Position numbers and translations under genes: made by a program. The notes below the pieces were generated by a model. The model saw only the letters and a program-made list of their open reading frames with translations, had not been told where the DNA came from and searched no databases. DNA of 64,000 nt from Flavobacteriales bacterium UBA2669 (lineage in GTDB: Bacteria > Bacteroidota > Bacteroidia > Flavobacteriales_E > Vicingaceae): NCBI GenBank assembly GCA_002359215.1, contig DEMN01000012.1, positions 561,805 through 625,804 of the forward strand. The letters run 5' to 3'. Within the stretch, counting starts at the first letter, position 1. Each line of letters begins with the position of its first letter. This document shows positions 33,550 to 43,203 of the stretch, piece after piece.

Positions 33550-35442
33550 TTATTGAATAATCAGTTTTTTGGTTTGTATATTTCCTTCGTCTTTATTTAT
33601 CATTCTAACAAAATAAATTCCTTTGCTAAAATTACTTACATCAATAGTAGTACTCTGTTGTAAAGTTGTTCTTAGATGGTTTTTACCATAAATATCAAAA
33701 ATTTCAACTTCAAAAACGGTAGATGAATTTTGTTGAGCAGCAATAGTAACTAAATGAGATGTTGGATTAGGGTAGATGTTAAAATCAGTATTGTCTTTTT
33801 TACTATTTTCATCAATAGCAGAAATGGGGTCGCCAGTAGAACCAAATACCGGACGAATCATAAGCGAACCATTAGGAAGACCTGCGGATGGGTTTTCCCA
33901 AATACCCACAGCATTGTACCAAATCTTATTTTTACTATTGGTATTTACATCATATCCAACATTTAATCTTGAGTTAGATATTTTTTGATATCCTATATAA
34001 TAAGTTCCCGGATTTAGCATAATAGGAGCATCTAAGGTATAGTTTAAGAACTCATTTGTAAAAGAATAAGCAGGAAAGTAAAAACTGCTTTGTTGGTAAA
34101 CAATAATTTCTGGATTTAAGCTGCTCCAAACGGTAAGTTTAAAACTTTCTCCTGTAATATTATAAAGTATTGGGTTAAAATAAATTTGTATAGATGTAAG
34201 AGTATCAGCTTTTCTTATATAAAATTGATTGGCTAGTTTAGCTGTAACTCCTTCAATTCCATAACCTAATTCGGCACTACCATCATCGTAAGCATAATAA
34301 GAGCCAAAAACCTGAAATGATTTTACCGTATCATTTTTCTGATTAATATCTATAAAAGGATTAATATCAAAATAGTTTTTTATCTGGAAAACCTTGTTAA
34401 CCGAGTTGTCTGATGGAAATGAAAAATCATTTAGAAAAAATGGTGTAGTTTGATAAACAGCTTGAGGTTCAAGTAGCGTAGAGTATGCTGCTACTGTTTT
34501 TGATGCAACTCCTGATGGATACGTTTCAACAACTGGACCAGCACCATTGTTATCACTTACTTCATATTTATAGAAAACATCATAAGAGTTATTGAAGTTG
34601 TTTTTATAGGCAACAGGCATAGTTTCCGCCATTAAACCAATGGTATCAGTAAGGTAATGATCCCAAGGTAATGCTGTAAGTTCATTTAATAAATTATAAT
34701 GATTGGTGATAAGAGCAACGTCATCCAATATAGTATCAGTAAAAGTTCTGTTATCATTTAAATACACATAATCAACATGCCAATGGTCGAAATTACCACT
34801 AAGAGTAGATAAGTTGGAAAACCGGAACATAAATTCATCGTTGTGGTAATCTGTGCCAACGGGAACCATTACTTTTTTAAACAAATGATTTCCTGTTCCG
34901 GGGACACTCCAAACTCTTACCCAAGAACTGTCGGCTTTTCTATAAAAATCTAATCGTAATGAATCATTTTGTTCAGGAGCATTTCCGTTGCCCTGAGCCT
35001 GATATTGAAAACTCAAATATACACTATCAATAATAACCGATAAGTCAATAGGGTGTGAGGTAAGAGAATCTGCAATTCCATGAGCTGTTTGCGATGAAAA
35101 ATCGTAAGGGTAACCCGTTGAATCTAGACCATCGAAAGTAGCAACACCATAAGATGGAGGGCTTATAGGGAAATTAGAGTTAATGTAAACATTGATATCT
35201 TGCCATAAGTTTTCATCAGGAAAATGATAGTTTTGAGAAAAATCATCCATAAAAGGCAAGGATAGTAAGATTTTATTTTTCTTAGAGGGATTTCTGAAAA
35301 TTTCAGGTTTTTTTTCTGCTATGCTTTTATTGTATAAAGCTCTAAGGTGTTTATTGCCACCTAAATCGTAAATTTTTTCTTGTGCATTTATAGCTGAAAA
35401 AAAGAAGAAAGTAAGAAATATAAGTAAAGCGTTTTTTAACAT
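33550..35442 (-). CDS. Secreted protein with T9SS type A sorting domain
   Basis: 630 residues from the ATG at 35442, which gives a clean signal peptide (MLKNALLIFLTFFFFSAINA). A frame extended to 35472 would overlap the PASTA gene and was not chosen. The central part is beta-rich, with a probable jelly-roll (DDFSQNYHFPDENLWQD..., about 70-240). The C-terminal domain (about 555-630) is the T9SS type A signal: NIYPNPTSHLVTI, FDIYGKNHLR, and FSKGIYFVRMI with a KKLIIQ end. Exported to the surface or medium; function unknown. It starts 1 bp after the PASTA stop, so tightly coupled. Confidence 0.9.
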   Translation of the reverse strand: MLKNALLIFLTFFFFSAINAQEKIYDLGGNKHLRALYNKSIAEKKPEIFRNPSKKNKILLSLPFMDDFSQNYHFPDENLWQDINVYINSNFPISPPSYGVATFDGLDSTGYPYDFSSQTAHGIADSLTSHPIDLSVIIDSVYLSFQYQAQGNGNAPEQNDSLRLDFYRKADSSWVRVWSVPGTGNHLFKKVMVPVGTDYHNDEFMFRFSNLSTLSGNFDHWHVDYVYLNDNRTFTDTILDDVALITNHYNLLNELTALPWDHYLTDTIGLMAETMPVAYKNNFNNSYDVFYKYEVSDNNGAGPVVETYPSGVASKTVAAYSTLLEPQAVYQTTPFFLNDFSFPSDNSVNKVFQIKNYFDINPFIDINQKNDTVKSFQVFGSYYAYDDGSAELGYGIEGVTAKLANQFYIRKADTLTSIQIYFNPILYNITGESFKLTVWSSLNPEIIVYQQSSFYFPAYSFTNEFLNYTLDAPIMLNPGTYYIGYQKISNSRLNVGYDVNTNSKNKIWYNAVGIWENPSAGLPNGSLMIRPVFGSTGDPISAIDENSKKDNTDFNIYPNPTSHLVTIAAQQNSSTVFEVEIFDIYGKNHLRTTLQQSTTIDVSNFSKGIYFVRMINKDEGNIQTKKLIIQ

Positions 35443-35443
35443 G

Positions 35444-36286
35444 TTATTCGTTTTCAGAATTTTCTGATTCATTGTTTAGGCTATCTAAACTTAAATTTTG
35501 CACATTTATTTTAGCAGTATCGCAAGTTAAGTAAATATCTACTGAACTACCAATAAAAAGCGTGCTTTCACTTCCGTAAGGGGGCTGTTGTTTATACACT
35601 TTGGCAGTGGCAGAATCTTCAGCTGTTTTACAAGATTCATCATAAATTTCTAGCCCTATACTTAAAAAAGAAGCTTGGAGTTGTTGTTCTGCTTCACCTT
35701 TAGAAAGGTTTGCAAGATAAGGTACCATTACTTTCCCTTCACCTTTTCCTGTTCCTATCACAACAGTAATTTTTGAACCTAGACCAATTTCATCTCCTGT
35801 TGCTATAGATTTATCTCCAAGTTTGCAATCAATTACAATTCCCTGGTGTTCTGAAGGGCGATATTCTGTATTCACTTTTAATCCGTAGCTTTCTAATTTA
35901 GCTACAGCTAATCGTTGCGACATATCTATAACACTAGGGAAACTGATTTTTGGGGTAGATTTTTTAGTAACAGTAATGTATATTTTTCTGTTCTTTTTCA
36001 CAAAAGATTCTGCTTTAGGATTTTGATCTATTACAATTCCTTTAGGCTGTTTTTCTACATAAATAGAATCTAGAATTTCATAGCGTAATTCTTTTTCATT
36101 AAGTAGGGTAGCTACTTCTTCCTCATTTAACCCTTCTAATGATGGAACAGTAACACTTTCTCCATGCAAAGTATAACTTGTTAAATAACCAGAAAAGCTA
36201 TAAAAGGCAATAACAATAAGAATTATTGCTGCCACTAAGTTGATTAAAAAAAGTTTACTGAATATAAATTTTAGCATTTGTTTCAT
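35444..36286 (-). CDS. Membrane-anchored PASTA-domain protein without a kinase
   Basis: 280 residues. One N-terminal membrane helix (about 12-32) then three PASTA domains outside the membrane: VTVPSLEGLNEEEVATLLNEK (about 46-110), SFPSVIDMSQRLAVAKLESYGL (about 115-185) and VMVPYLANLSKGEAEQQL (about 190-262), ending in an acidic tail. PASTA domains bind muropeptides or uncrosslinked peptidoglycan and are normally attached to Ser/Thr kinases or PBPs; here they stand alone, which is common in Bacteroidota. 32 bp downstream of parE, 1 bp upstream of the T9SS type A gene. Confidence 0.9.
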   Translation of the reverse strand: MKQMLKFIFSKLFLINLVAAIILIVIAFYSFSGYLTSYTLHGESVTVPSLEGLNEEEVATLLNEKELRYEILDSIYVEKQPKGIVIDQNPKAESFVKKNRKIYITVTKKSTPKISFPSVIDMSQRLAVAKLESYGLKVNTEYRPSEHQGIVIDCKLGDKSIATGDEIGLGSKITVVIGTGKGEGKVMVPYLANLSKGEAEQQLQASFLSIGLEIYDESCKTAEDSATAKVYKQQPPYGSESTLFIGSSVDIYLTCDTAKINVQNLSLDSLNNESENSENE

Positions 36287-36318
36287 AAAAAAATATAACG
36301 AAAATAATAAAAAGATAT

Positions 36319-38187
36319 TTAACCTTCAGATACTAATAATTCTTCAGCAAGGTCTTTTTCTATTTTTAAGTTGTCAATAATAAATTCCTGACGCTCAGGA
36401 GTATTTTTACCCATGTAAAATTCCAACATTTCTTGAATGGGTGTGTTTTTTCCAATAATTACAGGATCTAAACGAATATCTTTACCAATAAAGTGTTTAA
36501 ACTCGTTGGGTGAAATTTCTCCTAGTCCTTTAAACCTAGTGATTTCAGGTTTTCCTCTAAGTTCTCTCATGGCATTTTGTCTTTCTTCTTCAGAATAACA
36601 ATAAATAGTTTTAGATTTATCTCTAACTCTAAAAAGAGGAGTGTCTAAAATGTATAGGTGTCCGTTTTTAATAATATCTGGAAAGAAAGATAGAAAAAAA
36701 GTAATGAGTAATAAACGGATGTGCATACCATCAACATCAGCATCAGTAGCAATTACAATGTTGTTGTATCTTAAATCATCTATGCTTTCTTCAATGTTTA
36801 ATGCTGCTTGAAGCAAGTTAAACTCTTCATTTTCATACACTATCTTTTTGGTCAACCCATGAGAGTTTAGCGGTTTTCCTTTTAAACTAAAAACAGCTTG
36901 CGTATTTACATCTCTCGATTTAGTGATAGAACCAGAAGCTGAGTCTCCTTCAGTAATAAAAAGAGTTGTTTCTACTTTTCTTTCATTGTCTTTGGTATCG
37001 TTATAATGTAATCTACAATCTCTTAGTTTTTTGTTGTGTAAAGAAGCATCTTTGGCTCTTTTTTTAGCCAACTGTTTAATCCCTGCCATATCTTTACGCT
37101 CGCGTTCCGATTGCAATATTTTTCGTTGAAGCGCTTCTGCCGTTTCAGGATTTTTATGTAAAAAATTATCTAATTCTCTTTTTAAGAAATCAGTGATAAA
37201 AGCTCTCATAGAAGGACCATCAGGACCAACTTCAGTAGAACCTAGTTTAGTTTTTGTTTGAGATTCAAAAACTGGTTCCATTACTTTAACGCTTATAGCA
37301 GAAACAATAGAAGAGCGAATGTCAGAAGCATCATAATCTTTTCCGTAAAACTCTCTAATAGTTTTTACTAAAGCAGTTCTAAACTCGGTTTGGTGTGTTC
37401 CTCCTTGTGGTGTATATTGTCCGTTTACAAATGAATAATATTCCTCTCCATAAGATTCTGTGTGGGTAATAGCAACTTCAATATCTTCGCCATGCAAGTG
37501 GATTATTGGATAAAGTGGTTTGTTAGAAAGGTTTTGTTCCAACAAATCTTTTAAACCATTTTCCGATTGAATTTTTTCGCCATTAAAATAAATGGCTAAT
37601 CCGGTATTTAAAAAAGCATAATTCCAAAGCAGTTTTTCTATGTGCTGGTTTCTGAAGGTATAGTTTTTAAAAATAGTTTCATCAGGAATAAAAGTGATTT
37701 TTGTTCCTTTTCTATAAGATGATTCTTCAATTTCGTAGTCGTTAACCAACTCACCTTTTTCAAATTCTACTTTTTTGATTTTTCCATCGCGAACAGATTC
37801 TACTTTAAAGTAGGAGGAAAGAGCGTTTACTGCTTTTGTTCCAACACCATTTAATCCAACAGATTTTTTAAAAGCTTTAGAATCGTATTTTCCACCGGTG
37901 TTCATTTTAGAAACACAGTCAATAACTTTTCCTAATGGAATACCACGACCATAATCCCTAACTTTAACGGTTTTATCTTTAATTTTTACCTCTATGGTTT
38001 TACCATTTCCCATTACATACTCATCAATAGAGTTATCAAAAACCTCTTTAATTAATATGTAAATACCATCATCGTAAGCAGCACCATCACCAAGTTTACC
38101 AATATACATTCCCGGTCTTAATCGGATATGTTCCTTCCAATCGAGCGATCGGATATTGTCTTCGCTATAAGTTACTTCGTTTTCCAT
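36319..38187 (-). CDS. parE: DNA topoisomerase IV subunit B
   Basis: 622 residues, matching ParE rather than the longer gyrase B. GHKL ATPase motifs: EVFDNSIDEY (about 46-55), RDYGRGIPLG, KSVGLNGVGTKAVNALS; transducer region; TOPRIM motifs LFITEGDSASGS and ATDADVDGMHIR; and a C-terminal FKGLGEISPNEF. With ParC it decatenates sister chromosomes. parC is not next to it, unlike in many bacteria. A good promoter (38211-38240) precedes it; PASTA, T9SS type A, rluD-like and perhaps rpe follow in one run. Confidence 0.93.
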   Translation of the reverse strand: MENEVTYSEDNIRSLDWKEHIRLRPGMYIGKLGDGAAYDDGIYILIKEVFDNSIDEYVMGNGKTIEVKIKDKTVKVRDYGRGIPLGKVIDCVSKMNTGGKYDSKAFKKSVGLNGVGTKAVNALSSYFKVESVRDGKIKKVEFEKGELVNDYEIEESSYRKGTKITFIPDETIFKNYTFRNQHIEKLLWNYAFLNTGLAIYFNGEKIQSENGLKDLLEQNLSNKPLYPIIHLHGEDIEVAITHTESYGEEYYSFVNGQYTPQGGTHQTEFRTALVKTIREFYGKDYDASDIRSSIVSAISVKVMEPVFESQTKTKLGSTEVGPDGPSMRAFITDFLKRELDNFLHKNPETAEALQRKILQSERERKDMAGIKQLAKKRAKDASLHNKKLRDCRLHYNDTKDNERKVETTLFITEGDSASGSITKSRDVNTQAVFSLKGKPLNSHGLTKKIVYENEEFNLLQAALNIEESIDDLRYNNIVIATDADVDGMHIRLLLITFFLSFFPDIIKNGHLYILDTPLFRVRDKSKTIYCYSEEERQNAMRELRGKPEITRFKGLGEISPNEFKHFIGKDIRLDPVIIGKNTPIQEMLEFYMGKNTPERQEFIIDNLKIEKDLAEELLVSEG

Positions 38188-38210
38188 GAGTTTATTTGTG
38201 GTTTAAAGTT

Positions 38211-38240
38211 CGAAATTAAACAAACTTACCGTTTTGTCAA
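38211..38240 (-). promoter_or_regulatory. parE promoter, TTG-N19-TAATTTCG
   Basis: On the minus strand TTG (38238-38240), a 19-nt spacer and TAATTTCG (38211-38218), 23 bp before the ATG. A second octamer, TAAGTTTG, overlaps the spacer but has no TTG at the right distance. Confidence 0.6.
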
Positions 38241-38287
38241 CGCTTTTTGTATGTGGGTTTTCAAGAGATTTATTAACAATAAAATCT

Positions 38288-39328
38288 TCAGTTATTTTTA
38301 AAATAAGTTAGCTCATCTTCATCAATCATTTCTGAAAAAATAGGAGAGGAGTTAATTATTGGAGCTTTTAAGCCTTTTTCAAAAGTTTTATTTCCGATAA
38401 AAAACCTAGCTTCATCCCATAAGCCTTCATCAATAATACCTTGTAATAACCGAACACCACCTTCAATAATAATAGAAGAAATTTGTTGTTCAAATAGCTT
38501 GTCCATACATTGTTGCAACATACTTTTGGTTGGCTCTAATTTAATATATGTGGTATTGTCAACAGTTTCATTTTTTATACTATTAAACACTATTGTTGGA
38601 GCTTCTTTATTAAAAATATTCAAATGGTTTGGAAGTCTTAAATTCAAATCTAACACTACTCGTATAGGATTTTTGCCTTTCCATTCTCTTACTGTGAGTG
38701 ATGGGTTATCGTTAAGTGCAGTATTCGTTCCAACCATAATAGCATGTTCTTCACTCCTCCATTTATGCACTAATTTTTTTGAAGAAGCACAGGTTATCCA
38801 ATTATCTATTTCTTTATTTTGAGACCTATCAATATCTATAAAACCATCTTGTGTTTGAGCCCATTTTAAAATAATATAAGGTCTTTTTTTATGATGAAAA
38901 GTAAAAAAACGCTTGTTAATGGCTATACATTCTTTTTCCAATATATTTAATGTTACTTTTATGCCTGCTTTTTTTAGTTTTTCAATACCTTTTCCGGCAA
39001 CTTCAGCATAAGTATCTATGCAACCAATTACTACATGAGGAATGTTGTGTTGCACAATTAAATCAGCACAAGGAGGAGTTTTTCCAAAATGAGCACAAGG
39101 TTCAAGGCTAACATACATTGTACTTTCTGTAAGTAATGATTTATTGGAAACACTATTTATCGCATTAACTTCTGCATGAGCTTCACCATAGTTTTTATGA
39201 TAGCCTTCGCCAATTATGGTGTTTTTATGTACGATGACACAGCCAACCATAGGGTTAGGATATGCATTCCTTATGCCTTTTTTTGCAAGTTGCAGACAAC
39301 GAAGCATATATGTTTCATGGCTTATCAT
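38288..39328 (-). CDS. ribD: Bifunctional riboflavin biosynthesis protein RibD
   Basis: 346 residues with both domains. N-terminal deaminase (about 1-145) with zinc ligands in GEAHAEVNAI and LEPCAHFGKTPPCADLI; C-terminal reductase (about 150-346) with PYIILKWAQTQDGFI, VGTNTALNDNPSLTVR and IIIEGGVRLLQ. It carries out the second and third steps of riboflavin synthesis from GTP. Other rib genes are not adjacent. Divergent from the M42 peptidase gene. Confidence 0.95.
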   Translation of the reverse strand: MISHETYMLRCLQLAKKGIRNAYPNPMVGCVIVHKNTIIGEGYHKNYGEAHAEVNAINSVSNKSLLTESTMYVSLEPCAHFGKTPPCADLIVQHNIPHVVIGCIDTYAEVAGKGIEKLKKAGIKVTLNILEKECIAINKRFFTFHHKKRPYIILKWAQTQDGFIDIDRSQNKEIDNWITCASSKKLVHKWRSEEHAIMVGTNTALNDNPSLTVREWKGKNPIRVVLDLNLRLPNHLNIFNKEAPTIVFNSIKNETVDNTTYIKLEPTKSMLQQCMDKLFEQQISSIIIEGGVRLLQGIIDEGLWDEARFFIGNKTFEKGLKAPIINSSPIFSEMIDEDELTYFKNN

Positions 39329-39365
39329 AGGAGCACCAAAAGTAAGGTTTTTTACTAAAAATGTT

Positions 39366-39373
39366 TAGCTTTG
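39366..39373 (+). promoter_or_regulatory. Candidate -7 element TAGCTTTG
   Basis: An exact TAnnTTTG match 27 bp upstream of the M42 peptidase ATG at 39401, giving a leader of about 23 nt. The -33 element is unclear. Confidence 0.5.
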
Positions 39374-39400
39374 TTTTTTTCTTAAAAAATCTAAAACATT

Positions 39401-40489
39401 ATGGCAAAAAAATCTATTTTAACAGCAAAATCATTAAAATTTTTAGAGAACTATATTAATAATCCGGCTCCAACAGGATTTGAATCTGCAGGACAAAAAA
39501 TGTGGTTGGAGTACGTTAAGCCTTATGTTGACGAGTATTTTGTAGATACTTATGGTTCAGTTGCGGCTATTGTAAATCCTAAAGCAGAATACAAAGTTGT
39601 AATAGAGGCACATGCCGATGAAATTTCTTGGTTTGTACATTATATTAATGAAAAAGGCTTTATTTATTTGCGTAGAAATGGTGGTTCTGATCACCAAATA
39701 GCTCCATCAAAAAGAGTAAATATTCATACTGAAAAAGGAATTGTAAAAGCAATTTTTGGTTGGCCGGCAATTCATACCAGAAAAGATGGGAAAGAGGAAG
39801 CTCCTCAGTTAAATAATATTTTCTTGGATTGTGGATGTACAACTAAAGAAGAAGTTGAGAAGTTGGGGATCAGTATAGGAGATGTTATTACTTACGAAGA
39901 TGAATTTATGGTATTGAACAAAAATTATTTTGTTGGTCGTGCTTTAGATAATAGAATTGGTGGTTTTATGATAGCTGAAGTTGCTCGTTTATTGAAAGAA
40001 AATAAACAAAAGTTACCATTTGGTTTATACATCACTAATTCTGTTCAGGAAGAAGTTGGGTTAAGAGGAGCTGAAATGATGGTTCAAAACATTAAGCCAA
40101 ATGTGGCTATTGTTACAGATGTTTGTCATGATACACAAACGCCAATGATTAATAAAATTGAGCAAGGAGATAATCATGCAGGTAAAGGGCCTGTATTAAC
40201 TGTTGGTCCGGCTGTTCAAAACAATTTATTAAAGCTGATAAAAACGACAGCCAACAAAAAGAAAATACCTTTTCAGCTAGCTGCTGCATCAAGAGCAACA
40301 GGAACAGATACTGATGCATTTGCTTATGCAACAGGAGGGGTTGCTTCTGCATTAATTTCTTTGCCGTTAAGATATATGCACACAACAGTGGAAATGGTAC
40401 ATAGAGATGATGTTGAAAATGTAATTCAGTTGATTTACGAAACCTTATTACAACTAAAAAACAACCAAGATTTTAGGTATTTGAAATAA
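39401..40489 (+). CDS. M42-family metallo-aminopeptidase
   Basis: 362 residues. Metal ligands and catalytic residues are visible: EAHADEISWFV (His ligand and Asp), RALDNRIGGF (bridging Asp), QEEVGLRGAEMM (catalytic Glu and ligand Glu), VTDVCHDTQTP (Asp ligand) and the C-terminal RYMHTTVEMVH (His ligand). Members form large tetrahedral assemblies and trim N-terminal residues (glutamyl or leucyl) from peptides in the cytoplasm. Monocistronic, ending at a strong two-way terminator. Confidence 0.92.
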   Translation: MAKKSILTAKSLKFLENYINNPAPTGFESAGQKMWLEYVKPYVDEYFVDTYGSVAAIVNPKAEYKVVIEAHADEISWFVHYINEKGFIYLRRNGGSDHQIAPSKRVNIHTEKGIVKAIFGWPAIHTRKDGKEEAPQLNNIFLDCGCTTKEEVEKLGISIGDVITYEDEFMVLNKNYFVGRALDNRIGGFMIAEVARLLKENKQKLPFGLYITNSVQEEVGLRGAEMMVQNIKPNVAIVTDVCHDTQTPMINKIEQGDNHAGKGPVLTVGPAVQNNLLKLIKTTANKKKIPFQLAAASRATGTDTDAFAYATGGVASALISLPLRYMHTTVEMVHRDDVENVIQLIYETLLQLKNNQDFRYLK

Positions 40490-40500
40490 TATTTAAAAAG

Positions 40501-40550
40501 TTAGATTAAAAAAAACGCCTTGAATTATTCAAGGCGTTTTTTTAATCTAA
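40501..40550. terminator. Bidirectional rho-independent terminator
   Basis: A 50-bp near-perfect inverted repeat between the convergent M42 and sucC genes. The core stem is CGCCTTGAA (40516-40524) with TTCAAGGCG (40528-40536) around a TTA loop, flanked by A8 and T7, and extended by TTAGATT/AATCTAA. Each strand reads a stem followed by a T run, so both genes are served. Confidence 0.93.
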
Positions 40551-40563
40551 TTTTTGATAAAGT

Positions 40564-41775
40564 TTAAGCTAATACTTCTTTTACTTTATCAGCAGCTTCT
40601 TTCAATAAAACTGCAGAATGTACTTTCAATCCTGAGTCATCAATTAACTTTTTAGCTTCTTCAGCATTAGTTCCTTGTAAACGCACAATAATTGGAACAT
40701 TAATGTCGCCAATGTTTTTGTAGGCATCAACCACACCTTGAGCAACTCTATCACATCTTACAATGCCACCAAAAATATTTACCAAAATAGCTTCTACTTT
40801 GTCGTCTTTTAAAATCATTCTAAAAGCTTTTTCAACTCTTTCAGCATCAGCAGTACCACCAACATCTAAGAAGTTAGCAGGCTCACCACCAGAAAGTTTA
40901 ATTATATCCATAGTTGCCATTGCTAATCCTGCTCCATTTACCATACAACCAACGTTTCCGTCTAGGTTTACATAGTTCAATCCTGCTTTTTTCGCTTCTA
41001 CTTCAACAGGATCTTCTTCAGAGATATCTCTCATTTCTGCAATATCTTTATGTCTGAACAAAGCACTTTCATCAATACTTACTTTAGAATCAACAGCAAT
41101 AATTTTATTGTCAGAAGTTTTTAATACAGGGTTAATTTCAAACATAGCAGCATCAGTACCTTCGTAAGCAGCATAAAGAGCAAAAACAAATTTTACCATT
41201 TGTTTAAAAGCTTCTCCTGATAGACCTAAGTTAAAAGCAATTCTTCTTGCTTGAAACCCTTGTAGACCAATTTTAGGATCTATTTCTTCTTTGAAAATAA
41301 GTTCAGGAGTTTTTTCAGCAACAGCTTCAATATCCATTCCTCCTTCAGGAGAGTACATAATAATGTTTCTTCCTGTTTCTCTGTTCATTAAAACAGACAT
41401 ATAAAATTCTTCTGGTTGAACTTCTCCCGGATAATAAACATCTTGAGCAATTAGTACTTTGTTTACTAATTTTCCTTCGGCTTTGGTTTGTTTAGTAACC
41501 AAATGTCCGCCTAAAATACCTTTTGCAATATCATGCACTTTGTCTAAGCCTTTTGCTAATACTACACCATGAGAACCTGTCTCGGTTACTATACCTTTTC
41601 CTCTACCACCGGCATGAATTTGAGCTTTTACTACAAACCATTCAGAGCCTGTTAAACGATTAACTTCTTTTGCAGCTTCCACAGCTTGTTCTGGGTTGTC
41701 AGCAACAACACCTTCTTGAATGGCTACGCCATATTTTTTTAATAATGATTTTCCTTGATATTCGTGTATATTCAT
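40564..41775 (-). CDS. sucC: Succinyl-CoA ligase, beta subunit
   Basis: 403 residues. ATP-grasp N-terminus (MNIHEYQGKSLLKKYGV), KAQIHAGGRGKG, and the C-terminal ligase domain with NGAGLAMATMDIIKLSGGEPANFLDVGG and LVNIFGGIVRCD. It forms succinate and ATP or GTP from succinyl-CoA in the TCA cycle. sucD is not adjacent, as is common in Flavobacteria. A promoter with good spacing lies at 41806-41834, and a strong terminator follows. Confidence 0.96.
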   Translation of the reverse strand: MNIHEYQGKSLLKKYGVAIQEGVVADNPEQAVEAAKEVNRLTGSEWFVVKAQIHAGGRGKGIVTETGSHGVVLAKGLDKVHDIAKGILGGHLVTKQTKAEGKLVNKVLIAQDVYYPGEVQPEEFYMSVLMNRETGRNIIMYSPEGGMDIEAVAEKTPELIFKEEIDPKIGLQGFQARRIAFNLGLSGEAFKQMVKFVFALYAAYEGTDAAMFEINPVLKTSDNKIIAVDSKVSIDESALFRHKDIAEMRDISEEDPVEVEAKKAGLNYVNLDGNVGCMVNGAGLAMATMDIIKLSGGEPANFLDVGGTADAERVEKAFRMILKDDKVEAILVNIFGGIVRCDRVAQGVVDAYKNIGDINVPIIVRLQGTNAEEAKKLIDDSGLKVHSAVLLKEAADKVKEVLA

Positions 41776-41805
41776 GATATATTATATTTTCAAATTTTTG
41801 AGTTT

Positions 41806-41834
41806 CAAAAGTAATTTTTTTTATCGGTTTTCAA
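41806..41834 (-). promoter_or_regulatory. sucC promoter, TTG-N18-TACTTTTG
   Basis: On the minus strand TTG (41832-41834), an 18-nt spacer and TACTTTTG (41806-41813), an exact TAnnTTTG, 30 bp before the ATG. Confidence 0.6.
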
Positions 41835-41861
41835 GGTGCAATTTATTAACAAATTTTATTT

Positions 41862-43100
41862 TTATTGAATAATTATATTTCTCAATATGCCTAAGGCAGC
41901 AATGGCAGTACGCTCTATATTTATAGTTCTATCTTTTCCAAATTGAAACATTTGGCTTACCACTTCATCTTCGGAAGCTACCGCTATCCAAACGGTGCCA
42001 ACAGGTTTCTCTTCTGTTCCGCCTAAAGGTCCGGCAATGCCTGAGGTAGCAATGCTGTAGTCGGTTTTTAATTTGGTTCTAACACCAATAGCCATTTGTT
42101 CTACTACCTGTTTACTAACTGCTCCGTATTGTTCAATATCATTAGCATTTACACCCAAACTTTCTATTTTGGTTTCATTAGCATAGGAAACTATTGCTCC
42201 TTTAAAATAATCGGAAGCACCTGAAACTTGTGTAATTAAATGAGCTATATAACCACCTGTACAACTTTCGGCAGTAGAAAGTGTAGCGTTTTTTTTGTGT
42301 AACAATTCTCCAATAACTACTTGTAACTCATCTTCGGTTAAGGAAAAAATATGTTCACCTATAATTTTTTTGACTTTTTCTATTTGTAAGTTTATTACTG
42401 TTTCTAATTGGTCTTTATTATTGCCTATTGAACTTAATCTCAACTTTACTCTTCCGGGAGATGGTAAATAAGCCAATTTAATGGTATCGGGCAAGTTGTT
42501 CTCCCAACTTTCTAATTTTTCTGCTAACTGAGATTCGGGAATTCCTTGTGTATAAATCATTTTATGAACTATAACAGGTAGCTCAAATTTCTCTTTTAAC
42601 CACGGAATTACGGTATTTGTTGTCATGGCTTTCATTTCGTAGGGAACACCCGGCATAGAAACTATAATTTTACCGTCTTTTTCAAACCAAGTTCCGGGAG
42701 CAGTACCATTTTTATTACGAAGTACTTTTGCATTATCAGGAACAAGTGCTTGTTGTTTGTTTAGCTCATTCATTTCGTATCCTCTGCTAGTCATCATTTT
42801 TTCAATGTCTTGATAAACATCCTTGTTTATAATGAGTTTGCCACCAAAATATTCAGTAAGTATGTTTAAGGTTAAATCGTCTTTAGTCGGGCCTAATCCT
42901 CCAGTAATAATTACCACATTGCTATTTGTCAAGGCATCATTAAGGGCAGTAACTATGGCAGTTTTTTCATCGCTTACAGTAGTGTGTTGCCTAATTTGAA
43001 AACCAATAAGGTTAAGTTGTTTGGAAAGCCAATGTGCATTGGTATTAAGTGTTTGACCGATTAATAATTCATCACCAATAGAAAGAATATCTAATTTCAT
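41862..43100 (-). CDS. cinA: CinA-like protein (nicotinamide-nucleotide amidase type)
   Basis: 412 residues from the ATG at 43100, which gives the normal family start MKLDILSIGDELLIGQ; an extension to a TTG at 43127 is less likely. N-terminal MoaB/COG1058 domain (about 1-170) with ITGGLGPTKDDLT and VSMPGVPYEMK; C-terminal CinA domain (about 255-412) with STAESCTGGYIAHLIT and ATSGIAGPLGG. The C-terminal domain deamidates NMN in pyridine nucleotide recycling, and the N-terminal domain may hydrolyse ADP-ribose. Monocistronic. Confidence 0.93.
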   Translation of the reverse strand: MKLDILSIGDELLIGQTLNTNAHWLSKQLNLIGFQIRQHTTVSDEKTAIVTALNDALTNSNVVIITGGLGPTKDDLTLNILTEYFGGKLIINKDVYQDIEKMMTSRGYEMNELNKQQALVPDNAKVLRNKNGTAPGTWFEKDGKIIVSMPGVPYEMKAMTTNTVIPWLKEKFELPVIVHKMIYTQGIPESQLAEKLESWENNLPDTIKLAYLPSPGRVKLRLSSIGNNKDQLETVINLQIEKVKKIIGEHIFSLTEDELQVVIGELLHKKNATLSTAESCTGGYIAHLITQVSGASDYFKGAIVSYANETKIESLGVNANDIEQYGAVSKQVVEQMAIGVRTKLKTDYSIATSGIAGPLGGTEEKPVGTVWIAVASEDEVVSQMFQFGKDRTINIERTAIAALGILRNIIIQ

Positions 43101-43203
43101 TAAGCAGTTTATTTTAATAAGTAACAAATTTAAGGATTAAAAATACTTGTACAGAATAAACAAACTTAATGAAAGCTAAATTTTGGAAGTTTAGTATGTT
43201 TAT

